Source: Candidatus Omnitrophota bacterium (lineage in GTDB: Bacteria > Omnitrophota > Koll11 > Aquiviventales > Aquiviventaceae). From it: 6,226 bases of DNA. The notes beneath the pieces were generated by a model. The model worked only from the letters and a program-made list of their open reading frames with translations. It did no database searches and was not told where the DNA came from. Of the stretch, positions 6,081-6,226 are shown piece by piece. Both the position numbers and the translations under genes were made by a program. Location of the stretch: NCBI GenBank assembly GCA_016196415.1, contig JACPXS010000082.1:1-6226 (forward strand), given 5' to 3'. Positions within the stretch are counted from its first letter, which is position 1; every line of letters begins with the position of its first letter.

Positions 6081-6213
6081 GGTAGTGGTCAAGTTTGGCG
6101 GGTGACGTGGAGCGGGGGCCCCTGCCGCCCGGAGCCGACGACGGCGATAGTCCGGCGCGGCGAGGACGGCGGGGGTCGCGCAGCGACAGGCCCTGCCAAA
6201 CTTGACCATTACC
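6081..6213. mobile_element. 133-bp non-autonomous MITE-like element with TIRs and 8-bp TSD
   Basis: The left end GGTAGTGGTCAAGTTTGGC (6081-6099) is the reverse complement of the right end (6195-6213) with one mismatch in 19. Pairing continues inward to 6102/6192, 20 of 22 in all. An exact 8-bp direct repeat flanks it. The interior (about 90 bp) is very GC-rich, has no ORF, and contains the palindrome GGGGCCCC (6115-6122) and a small hairpin GTCGC/GCGAC (6175-6179 with 6183-6187). This is the structure of a non-autonomous element moved in trans by a transposase. An 8-bp duplication occurs in several IS families (for example ISL3, IS1595, IS66, ISAs1); I cannot assign one from the ends. It inserted 53 bp upstream of the ABC ATPase start. 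Confidence 0.82.
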
Positions 6214-6221
6214 GGATGGTG
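6214..6221 (+). repeat. Target-site duplication, right copy (GGATGGTG)
   Basis: This is the second copy of the 8-mer directly after the right terminal repeat and is identical to 6073-6080. The remaining five bases of the window (6222-6226) show nothing further. Confidence 0.8.
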
Positions 6222-6226
6222 AACCC

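Noticed and set aside
6064..6092. Outward-facing promoter from the MITE-like element (TTGACC at 6087-6092 on the minus strand as a -35)
   Set aside because: At 17 nt spacing the -10 position reads GCGCCA, and no acceptable -10 hexamer lies nearby. A -35-like hexamer alone is not enough.
1..6226. CRISPR array, tRNA or rRNA genes, phage or defence genes
   Set aside because: I saw no regularly spaced direct repeats, cloverleaf, rRNA-like segment or defence-type domain. The coding space is fully explained by the five metabolic and signalling genes.

Overview
The window is about 60% G+C and carries five complete protein genes, all on the minus strand and therefore read from right to left. In transcription order they are a sugar-type ABC transporter ATPase (UgpC/MalK/MsmX class), a membrane-anchored GAF-GGDEF diguanylate cyclase, a second membrane-anchored diguanylate cyclase, a ROK-family sugar kinase (probable glucokinase) and a small transaldolase of the TalC/FSA family. 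Every ORF on the plus strand is a shadow of these genes.

Layout from left to right. 1-151 is non-coding and contains a short CCCTTCGAC...GCTCAGGGTGACA sequence of a dispersed-repeat type. 152-826 is the transaldolase. 827-916 is an intercistronic spacer with a two-part inverted repeat and a 16-bp perfect palindrome. 917-1909 is the ROK kinase, which starts one base after the stop of the preceding cyclase gene (1911-3236). 3237-3433 is a spacer almost filled by a 150-bp imperfect palindrome (3287-3436) built from heptamer repeats, whose right end supplies the stop codon of the other cyclase gene (3434-4876). 4877-4923 is a 47-nt gap. 4924-6027 is the ABC ATPase. Upstream of it, 6081-6213 is a 133-bp non-coding element with near-perfect terminal inverted repeats and an exact 8-bp direct repeat (GGATGGTG) on both sides, which is the signature of a MITE-type transposition event.

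A coherent reading is a carbohydrate-use cluster: the ATPase energises sugar import, the ROK kinase phosphorylates the sugar, and transaldolase feeds the non-oxidative pentose phosphate branch. Two c-di-GMP synthases sit in the same strand run. One has the RxxD product-inhibition site and the other lacks it, so the pair may give differently regulated c-di-GMP output. Whether all five genes share one transcript is not certain, because the 3287-3436 element could act as a terminator.

The organism is a bacterium. The high G+C, the short palindromic dispersed elements and the GAF-GGDEF architectures resemble environmental lineages such as Nitrospirota or Omnitrophota, but this is an impression from memory and the window has no phylogenetic marker to settle it. 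The gene content is ordinary. The most interesting material is in the small non-coding elements between the genes.
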